DNA from: Ditylenchus dipsaci
Taxonomy: Eukaryota; Nematoda; Chromadorea; Rhabditida; Anguinidae
NCBI GenBank assembly: GCA_004194705.1
Contig: SADC01001238.1
Coordinates: 257,796-321,795, forward strand
DNA: 64,000 bases
Direction: 5' to 3'
Of the stretch, positions 11,201 to 20,117 are shown piece after piece. The first letter of the stretch is position 1, and the number at the start of each line of letters is the position of its first letter. The notes under the pieces are model-generated. The model saw only the letters and a program-made list of their open reading frames with translations. It ran no database searches and had not been told where the DNA came from. Both the position numbers and the translations under genes were made by a program.

Positions 11201-11881
11201 TCTTGTTATGTGTGCTTTCCACTTCTTCGATTCTTGGGCTTCTGGATAGACCACGATTGTAGCAATTACTGGCATATTTTCCTCATTGTCGCTTGATTCG
11301 TTTGAGCTGCTCATCATGCTATCTAAATTACTAATTAATCAGTGTTTCGAATGAACCCAGCAATTCAACGGTAGCCAAATGTCGTTTGGGCAAATGTCGT
11401 TTTGCCAAATGTCGTTTGGGCAAATGTCGTTTTGCCAAATGTCGTTTTTGCCAAATGTCGTTTGGCCAAAAGATACGTTTTCCAAATGTCGTTTTTGCCA
11501 AATGTCTCCTAGCCAAAAAATTTCACTTTAAGGGGGGGGGGGTGGTGGACAACTAAACAAGCACCGAAAAAACTCGCCTTGAATCAAACAAACTCTTTTT
11601 AGGCAGTTTTCTGTCAACAGAACTTGTATTAGCGCGAGAACTAATCAAGCTAAGATCTGAACCATCGCAGAAATCAAAAAGCACGGTAAAATTTTGCGCT
11701 GTAAACATCTTGAAAATAAAACTAAAAAAATAATAAGAAACAACAATTTTACCTGGAGATCCAATAGAAATATGTCCAACCAAGTTCCATTTATTTCTTT
11801 TAATATATAAACATTAGAAATTATTGAAAAGCAGCATTCAATAATGCAAGCGATAAAACTGAAAAATAATTTTATTTGCAT
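5281..11881 (-). CDS. Aspartyl-protease-like protein lacking both catalytic motifs (possible pseudogene)
   Basis: Pepsin-fold homologue on the minus strand. N-lobe exons near 11881-11560 give a signal-like start (MQIKLFFSFIACII) and VGHISIGSP joined across a 56-nt intron to AQNFTVLFD. C-lobe exons 7317-7133, 6517-6133 and 5460-5281 join in frame: FGIIKEIGWT, DGVLGLSLQP, NNRTKQGNGSAIVTMQDFDS, VDMYIIDC, GRDYIKHCPIYDVCYVAIIG, and the terminal FLNNRCMAFDISRREIAFA. The first active-site triplet (normally Asp-Thr-Gly) reads FDFCDGSD; the second reads SILPFFGRIYAP, with Leu where the catalytic Asp belongs. The middle of the N-lobe is poorly recovered (perhaps near 9380-9460), and the start exon is out of frame with the next. 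A MULE lies between the lobes. So: non-catalytic pseudoenzyme, or decaying gene; uniting both lobes as one gene is inference. Confidence 0.65.
5554..5793. repeat. TACCGTATTTTCTCTA fold-back element inside an intron
   Basis: Starts TACCGTATTTTCTCTATCAACTCC and ends with a degenerate inverted copy (GAGAGTTAATAAAAGTAATGCAGTA). It lies in the 672-nt last intron of the aspartyl-protease-like gene. Other copies in this window are near 3988, 6868, 30154, 32736, 40406, 40701 and 49555. Confidence 0.7.
6868..7092. repeat. Fold-back element of the TACCGTATTT family
   Basis: Left end TACCGTATTTATTCTAAAAAG and right end TTTTTTAGAGGAAATACAGTA are inverted copies. It occupies part of the intron between the 7317-7133 and 6517-6133 exons of the aspartyl-protease-like gene. 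A GC-rich palindrome (GCGCCGGCGG type) sits just before it at about 6680-6760. Confidence 0.65.
7495..7653. mobile_element. Palindromic MITE with GGGTACAGGCTG ends
   Basis: GGGTACAGGCTGATTGGTCG opens the element and its inverted copy (CGACCGATCAGCCTGTACCC) closes it. The interior repeats variants of ACTGGTCGTTAACAGAATTGG. Part of the end (TACAGGCTG) resembles the 4963-5222 element. No clear target duplication is visible. Confidence 0.7.
7660..9359. other. No gene recognised; AT-rich DNA with short repeats
   Basis: Nothing coding is supported. At 8930-9230 there are several tandem-like copies of CGCCCTCAAATTGCTCATTTA on the plus strand, followed by inverted copies (AAATGAGCATTTTGAGGGCG), making a small fold-back around 9060-9170. 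This stretch would be intronic if the aspartyl-protease lobes belong to one gene. Confidence 0.5.
9560..9992 (+). other. Plus-strand ORF carried inside the MULE element
   Basis: From the left terminal repeat to a stop at 9992 an open frame runs opposite to the transposase. It encodes DGTICLSDSTGTI, then LATDSSCQILASCSNQTIV, which has the cadence of a WD-type beta-propeller blade, and ends with a hydrophobic segment. The upstream part of the frame only reads through terminal-repeat DNA and I do not count it. Function unknown; it could be a captured host fragment or a chance ORF. Confidence 0.3.
9997..11317 (-). CDS. FLYWCH-domain MULE transposase, internally truncated
   Basis: The first exon (11317 to about 10992) encodes an acidic N-terminus (MMSSSNESSDNEEN), then a hydrophobic stretch that may be a short unrecognised intron or a real membrane segment. 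It then enters the FLYWCH zinc finger: YNKVADG, YVYRCSERRRRGCKMMVWI, joined by an intron to KQNEYIQHRGTHSHH (the Cys-Cys-His-X-His ligands are present). Later exons give QYLEIPNDLKLLDDQPFVYYDSG, ADRVIGMSTTELLT and DDGTFKVI, the DSG and DGTF motifs that precede the MULE catalytic domain. The C-terminus ends GIQLDDLDFDDV. Little space remains between DGTF and the tail (about 10330 to 10200), so most of the DDE domain is missing and the copy is likely inactive. Confidence 0.7.
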
Positions 11882-12177
11882 TTTTTAAAAGATAAATGTT
11901 TTGCAACAAAGCTGTTTGATTGTTTGTTGGTGAAGGTAGACAGCCTAGTAAGCATTTATAATTGCTCATCAATTTGATAGGGCAGCTGTTACCTTGTCTT
12001 TGATCTAAGTTAGATCCGTTAACCTAGCAGGTTAAATAGTTTGACGCTTGAATGCTGGCTCATTTTGTCATCCATCAAACCATTGAAGTTAAAATAAAAA
12101 ACCAATTTCAAATTTTTTAGGAATGGTCATCAATCCCTGAAATTACTAACCCTAGAATATGAAGGCTAGTTCATATA

Positions 12178-12720
12178 CAGTTGAGTTTCGATATGAAATC
12201 CATATCGATATAATATCCTCCTAGCCGTCCAGAGTTAAATTAAACCGACCTGTTCTGGTGCCTCACGCAAGCGCATGTTAAATCGAGAGTTAGTTTGTTA
12301 TTATATCAATCATGCCAACAAATTGCTCTCAGGTGTATGTTAAAGGGTCCGACACTTTTTTAGCTCGATTTTCGAAGCTTTTTAAAATTCTGTTTTGACA
12401 GTCTGGTCACAAATATCGCAAGGATTTCGATATGCCGATCGTTTTTCAAAATCCAAAAAGTTTTTCTTCTAAAAAGCAAACCCTCGATTTAAGGACAGGG
12501 ATTTTAGAAAAAGCCTGTCCTTAAATCGAGGGTTTGCTTTTTTAGAAGAAAAACTTTTTGGATTTTGAAAAAACGATCGGCATATCGAAATCCTTGCGAT
12601 ATTTGCGACCAGACTGTCAAAACAGAATTTTAAAAAAGCTTCGAAAATCGAGCTAAAAAAAGTGTCGGACCCAGCTTGGGAACGAACTTTTGGGGGTGTC
12701 CTTAAATCGAGAGTCGACTG
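12178..12720. mobile_element. Pogo/Tigger-like MITE with TA duplication and long hairpin
   Basis: Left end CAGTTGAGTTTCGATATG and inverted right end CAGTCGACTCTCGATTTAAG are flanked by TA on both sides (12176-12177, 12721-12722), as for pogo-type elements. Within, 12346-12672 is an almost perfect inverted repeat with about 150-bp arms centred near 12505. A degenerate relative begins at about 57808 (CAGTCGTCGCTCTTTATAAG). Confidence 0.8.
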
Positions 12721-13596
12721 TATCGTGTTTGAAAATATATAAAATAAAAATATTGCTTAATGAATTTTACTAAGCGAAATTTTTTCAAATTGTGTTTGAG
12801 TTCAAATTCTAAGACAACTGCCGAAACATTTAAATTATTGCCGAATTTTTTGAAATTTTCAAAATTAAAAAATTGAAACCTATCTTTTTGTTTGGTTGTT
12901 AGCTTTTAGCTGCTAAAAATAAGCTGCAAACAACTTTCTCAGGTGGAGATGTCGGGTCATCATGCATAAACCTTGTCAGAACAACAGTTCAATTTCATCA
13001 ACCACTCATGTCGTCAGAAAACGTGTTGCAACTACATCACTATCAAATCACCTCCATTCGAAAATATGTTCGAATTTCATCTTTTTGTGGTGTTAAAACA
13101 CCCTCTTCCAAGTGTATTACCTCGGTGCCCGGCAGGAGTACACTATTTGGGGTAGACCAAAAGTGCGTTTTTTCAAGGTCTAAGTATTTGTTAGGCCGTT
13201 TAAACGATAGAAACGGCTGATGAGAGTGCGGGAAGGACATTTTTCGAGAAAAAAAATTTCGACTGCCTTGGTCCCCTGTGGCTTTCGGTCATTTTTTGCA
13301 TTGGTCCCCCCTATGGTTTTTGGTCATTTTTTGGTATTTTACCCCGTTTTGGTCATTGGACGCACTTTTGGGCTACCCAAACAGTGTACTTTAGCCCGCT
13401 GCCCCAAGGCAAAGAGTCTAATTACGGTCAAAATTTTTCAAAAAATGCACGGCCGCACAATAAAAACATGTCCTCTACAGGTTTTAGATGCTTAAACGTG
13501 TAGAAAAACATGATTTGGGGCATTTAGGGCCAGTGCGTAACAGTGAAGTTCAACCAAAGAATTAGCTTAAAACAGCAGTGTTTAATGAAAGGGCAA

Positions 13597-14763
13597 TTGG
13601 CCCTAGTGTACAATCGGGATGTTTATTGCCTTGGTCCCCCTGATGTTTTTTTGAAAAAAATTTTTAAAGCTTAGTAATGCAAATTTTTTAGCTAAATTCG
13701 AAAGGGCTCTCTTTGTTTCTTTGGCATTTTTTTTTGATATGAGAAATAATAGGAGCAAATGAGGACCACAATCAAATGACTATACGAAAATACATATACC
13801 ATATATACCAATACAGCTTTATATATCGCTAATTGGGTATTTCGACGAAATCGCATATCTAAACACGGGATTGTTTAGACCGATTTTTGAACAAATTGTT
13901 GAAATATTTTGTAATTTCGTTACACCTTACACCACCCTTTCGAAATCACCAAAAAATTGAATCACTAAACTTACAAAAAAAGTCTCGAAAAAATCAAGGC
14001 TAAAGTGCATTATCAGCAGTCCACCCAAAATGATCCAAAATGATGTTTTTCAATGTTTTGAAGCATCTAACGTGTAGAAAACACGTTTTAAAGTGGGGGA
14101 AGAGCATTTGCGAGAATTTTTTTTGACTAAAAATTGATTTTTTTGCCCCTGGGACCAAGGTAAACTAACCTAAACGTTACCTAGATACCCTAAAATGATA
14201 GGATTTAAACATAGTTTTGTTTGCTGGGCCTACCGCATAAATAAACTCTGGCATGCATACATTTTTATGCATCCAGAGTCACTTTCGAGTGATTTATGTC
14301 TAAGGTATGTGGGTGTGCGCATCTCAACTCCAAGCCCCGAAGACCCCTTCGGGGGCTTCGGGGGCGCAGGGGGCTTGTTTGGTTAGAGATGCGCGCACTC
14401 ACTTACCTTAGACATGATTCCGAGCAAGACTCCTAATCAAAAATGCATAAAGAAGCTCTTTTTGCCCAGCTCCAGTCAAAAAACGGAGCAAAATGCCATA
14501 CTACAATTCTCTTTTAAGGTACTTGGATACCCTTCCAGGCTGGTTTACCTTGGTCCCCCAAAGCAAAAAGTCGATTTTTGGTCAAAAAAGTTTTTCTCGC
14601 AATGCTCTTCCCCCCACTTGAAAACGTGTTTTCTACACGTTAAAAGCTTCAAAATATTGAAAAAACATTTTTGGGTCATTTTGGGTGGACTGCTGATAAT
14701 GCACTCCGGCCAAAATGAACATGGGGATCAAGGCAAAAAACATCCTGATTGTACACTTGTACA
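13597..14763. mobile_element. Large 1.2-kb fold-back element
   Basis: GTACAATCGGGATGTTTATT with GCCTTGGTCCCCC on the left pairs with the inverted GGCAAAAAACATCCTGATTGTACA on the right. Inner arms also match (ACGTGTAGAAAACACG; CAGTCCACCCAAAATG). At the core (about 14195-14460) is a conserved module: a CTCTGGCATGCATAC...ATGCATCCAGAG hairpin, then GTCTAAGGTATGTGGGTGTG and, inverted, CACTCACTTACCTTAGAC. The same core recurs near 18000, 23560 and 57310. Confidence 0.75.
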
Positions 14764-14874
14764 CCGAACAAGTAATTATTCCAATAGACACGTTTAAGTG
14801 CTTTTGTATAATTAGTGATTGTTGTTCTTGTCAAACTATAAAAACACTTTATAGAGCTCTAAAAACACACTGAT

Positions 14875-17634
14875 ATGTGCTTCATTATGTATTTTAAAAA
14901 TAATCCATTTTTTCTGCTTTATATTTTTTTAACTATAGCTCAGTGTTTAATAGTTGGTCCAAGAATATGGTTGACTAGACTAACTGAACTGGAAAATAAT
15001 CAAGTGCTGCACAAATGCTATACTTCTTCAGTTACAGGATCAAATATCTATAAAAGTAACCGTGAAACCATTATTGTAACTAAAGAAAAACATCCATCTA
15101 CAGCTTGCACAGGAGTTCCTATTTCCCCAAAACATATACTCACACTTAAGCAATGCTTCGATGATACGCCCATTATTGTAAAAGTATGCAAAGATAATGA
15201 ATGTTTAGACTCCCAAAAAACACTTTCTTATGATTTTGCCATACTTGACAGTTCACTAGCATCCAATCTCGCAATCATTCAATTAACAGAAAATCGAGAT
15301 AACTACGTTTGTTTGCCAGCTATAAAGATACCGAAACAAAAATCAAACTTCAATTAATTACAATTAAAAATGATTTCTCGACCAACAACAAAATACTTGG
15401 AGACAGTCAAGCTGATGCTTTTGAAAACTTAATGATTGATCTGAGCCTATACTTGGATGACTTCTGTGGTTATTTAGGGCTTTGTACTCCAAGCAGTGAT
15501 GGCCTATACAAGCTTCTGAGTTTGGACAGTTTGTATTTTCCTAAAATCCAAACAAAGCCAGATATGGCTCCATTTAGACCAGTTGCTGCCAACTACTTTA
15601 CTTATGATTGCAAGGAGAGGGGAAATGCTAGTTTAATAGATGACAACCAGCAAGTAGTCTGTGAAAATGTCATGTGGGTGTCCAGCCAACATTTAGTGAC
15701 CACCAGAGACTGTCTTTCCGATCTAAAGCCATGGCTTAGTGGAGTAGGTGTGCTGAGAGTGTTGACTACTACGAACACTGATTATTTGGTGGAATTTGTC
15801 GCTTGGTCATCCACTCATTCAATTGCTATAGTTCAATTGATAGAAGATACTGAAGAGATTGTATGTTTGCCTTCTTCCACCACCTTAAAGCCTTTTCTAG
15901 GTTCTTTTTGTATTTACTTGAATTTATGCTCTAACCAGCAACACTTGATTCACAATTCGCTGGGCTACTTTAACCATTTCTTCTATTCCAGCACACAATC
16001 AGTGGGACCTAAAAACTGGTTGATCAAACTAAATGAAACTGAACAAGCAAATTACATGGAGCAATGTGTATCTCATTCGTCATCCGTTCAAAACAGAATA
16101 GTTGGTGGAAAAGTAGCTAAACAAGGTCAATTTCCATTCGCAGCTGTACTAATTTATAAATATGTTTACGATACAAGATGTGGGGGTAGCATTATTTCGC
16201 CTTGGCATATACTGACTGCCAGACACTGCATTGATGGCGATCAAGAAAGCTTTGATATATTGATTGGAGGGGTTTGCTACAATAGAGATAACCGAGATTG
16301 TGCTCAAGTGGATATGATTACAGTTAGTTACGAATTCGCTATTTTCGACAGCGTTACTGAAATATTCCCTAGCTATGGAGATTTTGCCATTATACAGCTA
16401 AAACAAAAAATTCCTGAGCATTTGTTTGCATCTGGCGCGGTCGATATTGTCTGCTTGTCTCAAACACACCAAAATCCAGAATTAATCCAGAGCATTGGCT
16501 GGGGAGTATATATTATAGTAAACAAAATAAAGAGTTTATTTGGTAGTATGGTGCTAAGATATGCTACTTTAGAAACTTGGATTGACCCTTGGTTTATTCA
16601 ACAATTTTTATTGCTGCTAGACCACCTAGAAGTAGTAGCAATATAGAAGTGGGTGGTTTGCCTGGGGACAGTGGAGGTGCAGCTGTTGTCTACTCTCATA
16701 AGCTAAACAAATTTGTTCTTCACGGTATTTTAAACAACGGGGTGCGTATGAATCAGGTCAGGAAGGCGTGTTGAATTGGTATTTAAAAATCAGCATTTTT
16801 ACTGGTGATTTCTGCTTTTACTTGAATATTTGCTACAGTAAGCCAACTAAAAATTTCAAGCCTGTCCTTGCAATGGGAGGTTTTGCCTTTCATAGTAAAA
16901 AACGCTCTTCTTTCAAGTCATTGCCTCCATTTGAGCTCATAAGTGAGGAGGACCGACATAAAATATTAGATGATTGTAAGTTGATGCAGCAACAAAACCA
17001 GGAGTCTAATGCGTGTGCACTTAACCTTCCTTGGAATGCAGTACTTGTTGATGAAAATGGCCGAAGTTTGTGCTCACTTACTTTTGTAACCTATAAGCAT
17101 GTGATTACTACTAGAGATTGTGTGCTTGCTAACCTCGAAACACCTTATCTTTATGTCCTGAGTAAAAAAGCACAACTGTTTGAAATAGATTTCATTGCCT
17201 GGTCTTATGCTCATCCAATTGTTATAATCCAGTTGAAAGAGAATCAAAATGTTACACCAGTTTGCTTTAAAGGCAAACCGACAAACTTATTTCGCAGTCC
17301 ACAAATAGTTGCTCACAACATCACTGATTTAGACAAGTATCCGGATAAAAAAGAAGTTTGCGAACAAGATCAATATTTGTGTGTCACAAGAGGAGAAAAG
17401 TGCAATGACAACATTGATCTAGATGGCCATTCTATTGTTTCCCTTTCTAATTTGATTTTAGAAGGAATAAAATTTAAAAATCCTTGGTCATCAAATGACT
17501 CAATAGATCTCTACTTAAGATCTAAAGAATTTTCAGGAGCTTTATGCATATACATAAATCTGTGCGATGGAGAAAAATTAAATTTTCACAATCCTGCTTC
17601 TTTTTTTACAAGCTTTTATTTTCTGAAAAAATGA
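14875..17634 (+). CDS. Tandem four-domain trypsin-like protein, three domains catalytically degenerate
   Basis: Secreted S1-family polyprotein (nematode trypsin/DUF316 style), starting with a signal peptide (FFLLYIFLTIAQCLIV). Each unit has a tag like LTELENNQVLHKC, a protease domain, and a closing FCxYLxLC motif. Domain 1 (to about 15510) has ILTLKQC, so His is lost, and NLAIIQL in place of Asp. Domain 2 (about 15590-15960) has LVTTRDC. Domain 3 (about 16000-16850) keeps all three residues: RIVGGK, ILTARHC, GDFAIIQL and LPGDSGG. Domain 4 (about 16900-17634) has VITTRDC. No introns are evident. Three single-base frame breaks (near 15350, 16600 and 16740, the last in GGGG) split it into overlapping ORFs of 160, 445, 61 and 288 residues. 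Without the breaks it would be about 910 residues. Two separate genes is the alternative reading. Confidence 0.8.
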
Positions 17635-17746
17635 TATTTTTTATTATTATTATTTTCATTTATAACAAGTAAAGTGACTTTATGCCACACTTTTATTACT
17701 TTTTCACTATGTAAAGACTGGTGAAATAAGTGGGAAAAAGTGTGTT

Positions 17747-18485
17747 CTCTTGTGGGTACTTATTTACTTGGGGGCGCATCTTTCACTTATCTGTAAATCA
17801 TGTTTAAACGTCTCCTGAGTAATTTTATATGCTTGAAACAATAAAAGAGCTATTTTCTTACATTTTTCCGCACAAAAAAAAATTTTTTGAAAATTTTTTT
17901 TTACCGAAATTCGACTTTTTGCCTTGGGGGACCAAGGTAAACCACCTTATATAACTGTATTTCACCCCGTTTTGGTCACTGGAACTTGGCAAAAAAAGTC
18001 TCTTTATGCACTTTATGATCAAGAGTCTTTCTCGGAATCATGTCTAAGGTAAGTGAGTGCGCGCATCTCTAACTCTCAAGCCGCCTGCGCCCCCTTCGCG
18101 GGCGCACGGGGCTTGGGGCTTGGAGTTGAGATGCGCACACCCACATACCTTAGACGCAAATCCCTCGAAAGTGACTCTGGATGCATAAAAATGTATGCAT
18201 ACCAGAGTTTCTTCATGCGGTAGGCCTCAGTCAACAAAACTATGTTCAAATTCCATCTTTTTTGGTTATCTGGGTACCTCTTTAGGATGGTTTAGCTTGG
18301 TCCCCCAAGGCAAAAAGTCGAATTTTGGTCAAATTTTTTTTTCAAAAAATCCATTTTTTGTGTAAAAAATTGCGGAAACCACCTTTCTTATTGTTTTTAG
18401 CATATAAAAGTTACTTGGGAGTCGTTTAACATGATTTACAAATAAGTGAAAAATGCGCACCACCCACCCCTACCATGTATACATA
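17747..18485. mobile_element. Fold-back element with GTCTAAGGTA core
   Basis: The outer arms pair GGGGGCGCATCTTTCACTTA and TGTAAATCATGTTTAAACG with inverted copies at 18410-18470. Middle arms hold CTTTTTGCCTTGGGGGACCA. The core at 17990-18230 repeats the module seen at 14195, here in the opposite orientation. Confidence 0.75.
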
Positions 18486-18529
18486 ACAGAGAAGACATTA
18501 TTACCGGCGTAATAACAGAAAAATAATAT

Positions 18530-18980
18530 GAGACCGAGATTCCATTGGGCCTAGGCCGAAATTCTGGAAACAGAAACAAAAGCAAAGTTTTTAGAAAATA
18601 TTGTTTTTTAATTTTAAAGTTTCAATTCTGATATTCATGCTCTGCACCTACTTTTTGATCGATATCAGATGTACTGAGCAGTTTTTTCATTTCAACTGAA
18701 AAATAATTATTTTTGAATTTTTTGATTCGTTTCAGCCCGGTTCACAGAAATGGAAACCGTTTCCAGAAATGGGCTGATACAAACCACAAAATTTAAAAAA
18801 AAATTATTTTTTTCAGGTGAAATGGAAAATCTGCTCGGTACATCTGATAGCGAATCAAAAGTAGTTGCAGATCATAAATATCAGAGTTGCAACTTTAAAA
18901 TAAAAAAATCAATATTCTCTAAAAACTTTGTTTTCGTTTCCGTTTTCAGAAGTGTGCCAATACCCATTGGCTTTGCATGT
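18530..18980. repeat. Imperfect inverted repeat
   Basis: CATTGGGCCTAGGCCGAAAT with CTGGAAACAGAAAC on the left is mirrored by GTTTTCGTTTCCGTTTTCAG and TACCCATTGG on the right. Inner segments (GATCGATATCAGATGTACTGAGCAG against CTGCTCGGTACATCTGATAG) also pair. The apparent ORF at 18750-18983 is only this repeat read through. Confidence 0.65.
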
Positions 18981-19038
18981 TGAAACAAACAGAGTTGGAG
19001 GCACCGAACCTCAGACTGCAAGATCATTGGATCTAGAG

Positions 19039-19585
19039 CAGGGTTTCAAGTTGGCTGATTTCTCAGCCATTGGCTGATTTTGGCCCTCGATGCTGAGAAA
19101 TTGTTTTTTGGCTGATTTGCTGAGTTTGGCTGATTTCGGCTAATTTGGCTGATTTTGGCTGATTTTGACTAATTCTGTGAAGAATTGGTAAAACGACTAA
19201 TAGTTTTTGGTATAATATTCTATTAGAAACTTTACAATCTCAAATGCTTTTGCGGAGCGCGTTTTTTCTCTCTCCGGTAACCAGTGAACGGACAACAGGA
19301 GTTTGCTCAAGCTGGGAACAGTGAATTGTCTCCTCCAGGTCAACATTAATTTCGATCAAACCTTTGTGGAAATGTACAGAATGTCGTACCGCTGATAGAA
19401 AATTGTTAAATGATGTTCGCGGTTGGGAGAAATATAATATAAAGTGTTTTGTTGTTTGTTTATCCCGAACAAAGCACTTTTTGTAAAAATTAATGTGTGG
19501 CTAATTTTAGGCTGATTTTTTACCTCAAATGCTGATTTTTGACATTTTTTGGCTGATTTTCGGGTCCTCCTACTTATGAACCCTG
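19039..19585. mobile_element. hAT MITE with perfect 8-bp TSD
   Basis: Ends CAGGGTTTCAAGTTGG and, inverted, CAGGGTTCATAAGTAGG, flanked by identical ATCTAGAG copies at 19031-19038 and 19586-19593. Subterminal regions are tandem GGCTGATTTT units. No coding content. Confidence 0.85.
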
Positions 19586-20117
19586 ATCTAGAGACTTATT
19601 TGTAGGCTAGTGTAGTCTTTCGAATTGAGCTGCAGCTGACTATGAAAAATTGACAGTTTAGCATTAGTTTGTCCGGGGATAAATTTTACCACTAGTAATC
19701 ATGTCAGTGGGAAGGCGTTCAATAAGGCACTTATTGATGGTGTTCAGGAAGGCATTTAATACGGATCACTCTATCAAAAAATCTAGACGAAAACCAGAAG
19801 AATCACTAAAAAATTTTGCAGTGGAATGTACAATTGTATTTGCCCGAAATTACACAATGAAAAAATTCCATTAATCATCCTTGCTGCTATATTTTACGCA
19901 GTAGTGGAAATGCTGTCCAATTCCTGAACAACGATCATTGTAAAAATATCGATGTTTCACATTTTAACACAATTACAAATATCTTCACAGCTATTTTTTG
20001 TATATTTAGGAATTTTGAGTGCACTTTATGAAAGAGCACTGCAAATGCTTAAGATTCTCAAGAGCCTATAAAAAGCAGTAAAATGGTTGTATTATTTGTA
20101 ACAAGTAAAAGCGAAAA

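Larger units (their letters stand above)
9461..11514. mobile_element. MULE transposon with reiterated terminal repeats
   Basis: Both ends read TTGGCTAGGAGACATT(T)GGC in inverted orientation and continue into reiterated units of GGCAAAACGACATTTG. The flanks TGAAAATTT (left) and AAAAAATTT (right) are a plausible imperfect 9-bp target duplication. Inside lie a truncated FLYWCH/MULE transposase on the minus strand and an unrelated ORF on the plus strand. The host site is the presumed intron of the aspartyl-protease-like gene. Confidence 0.8.
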
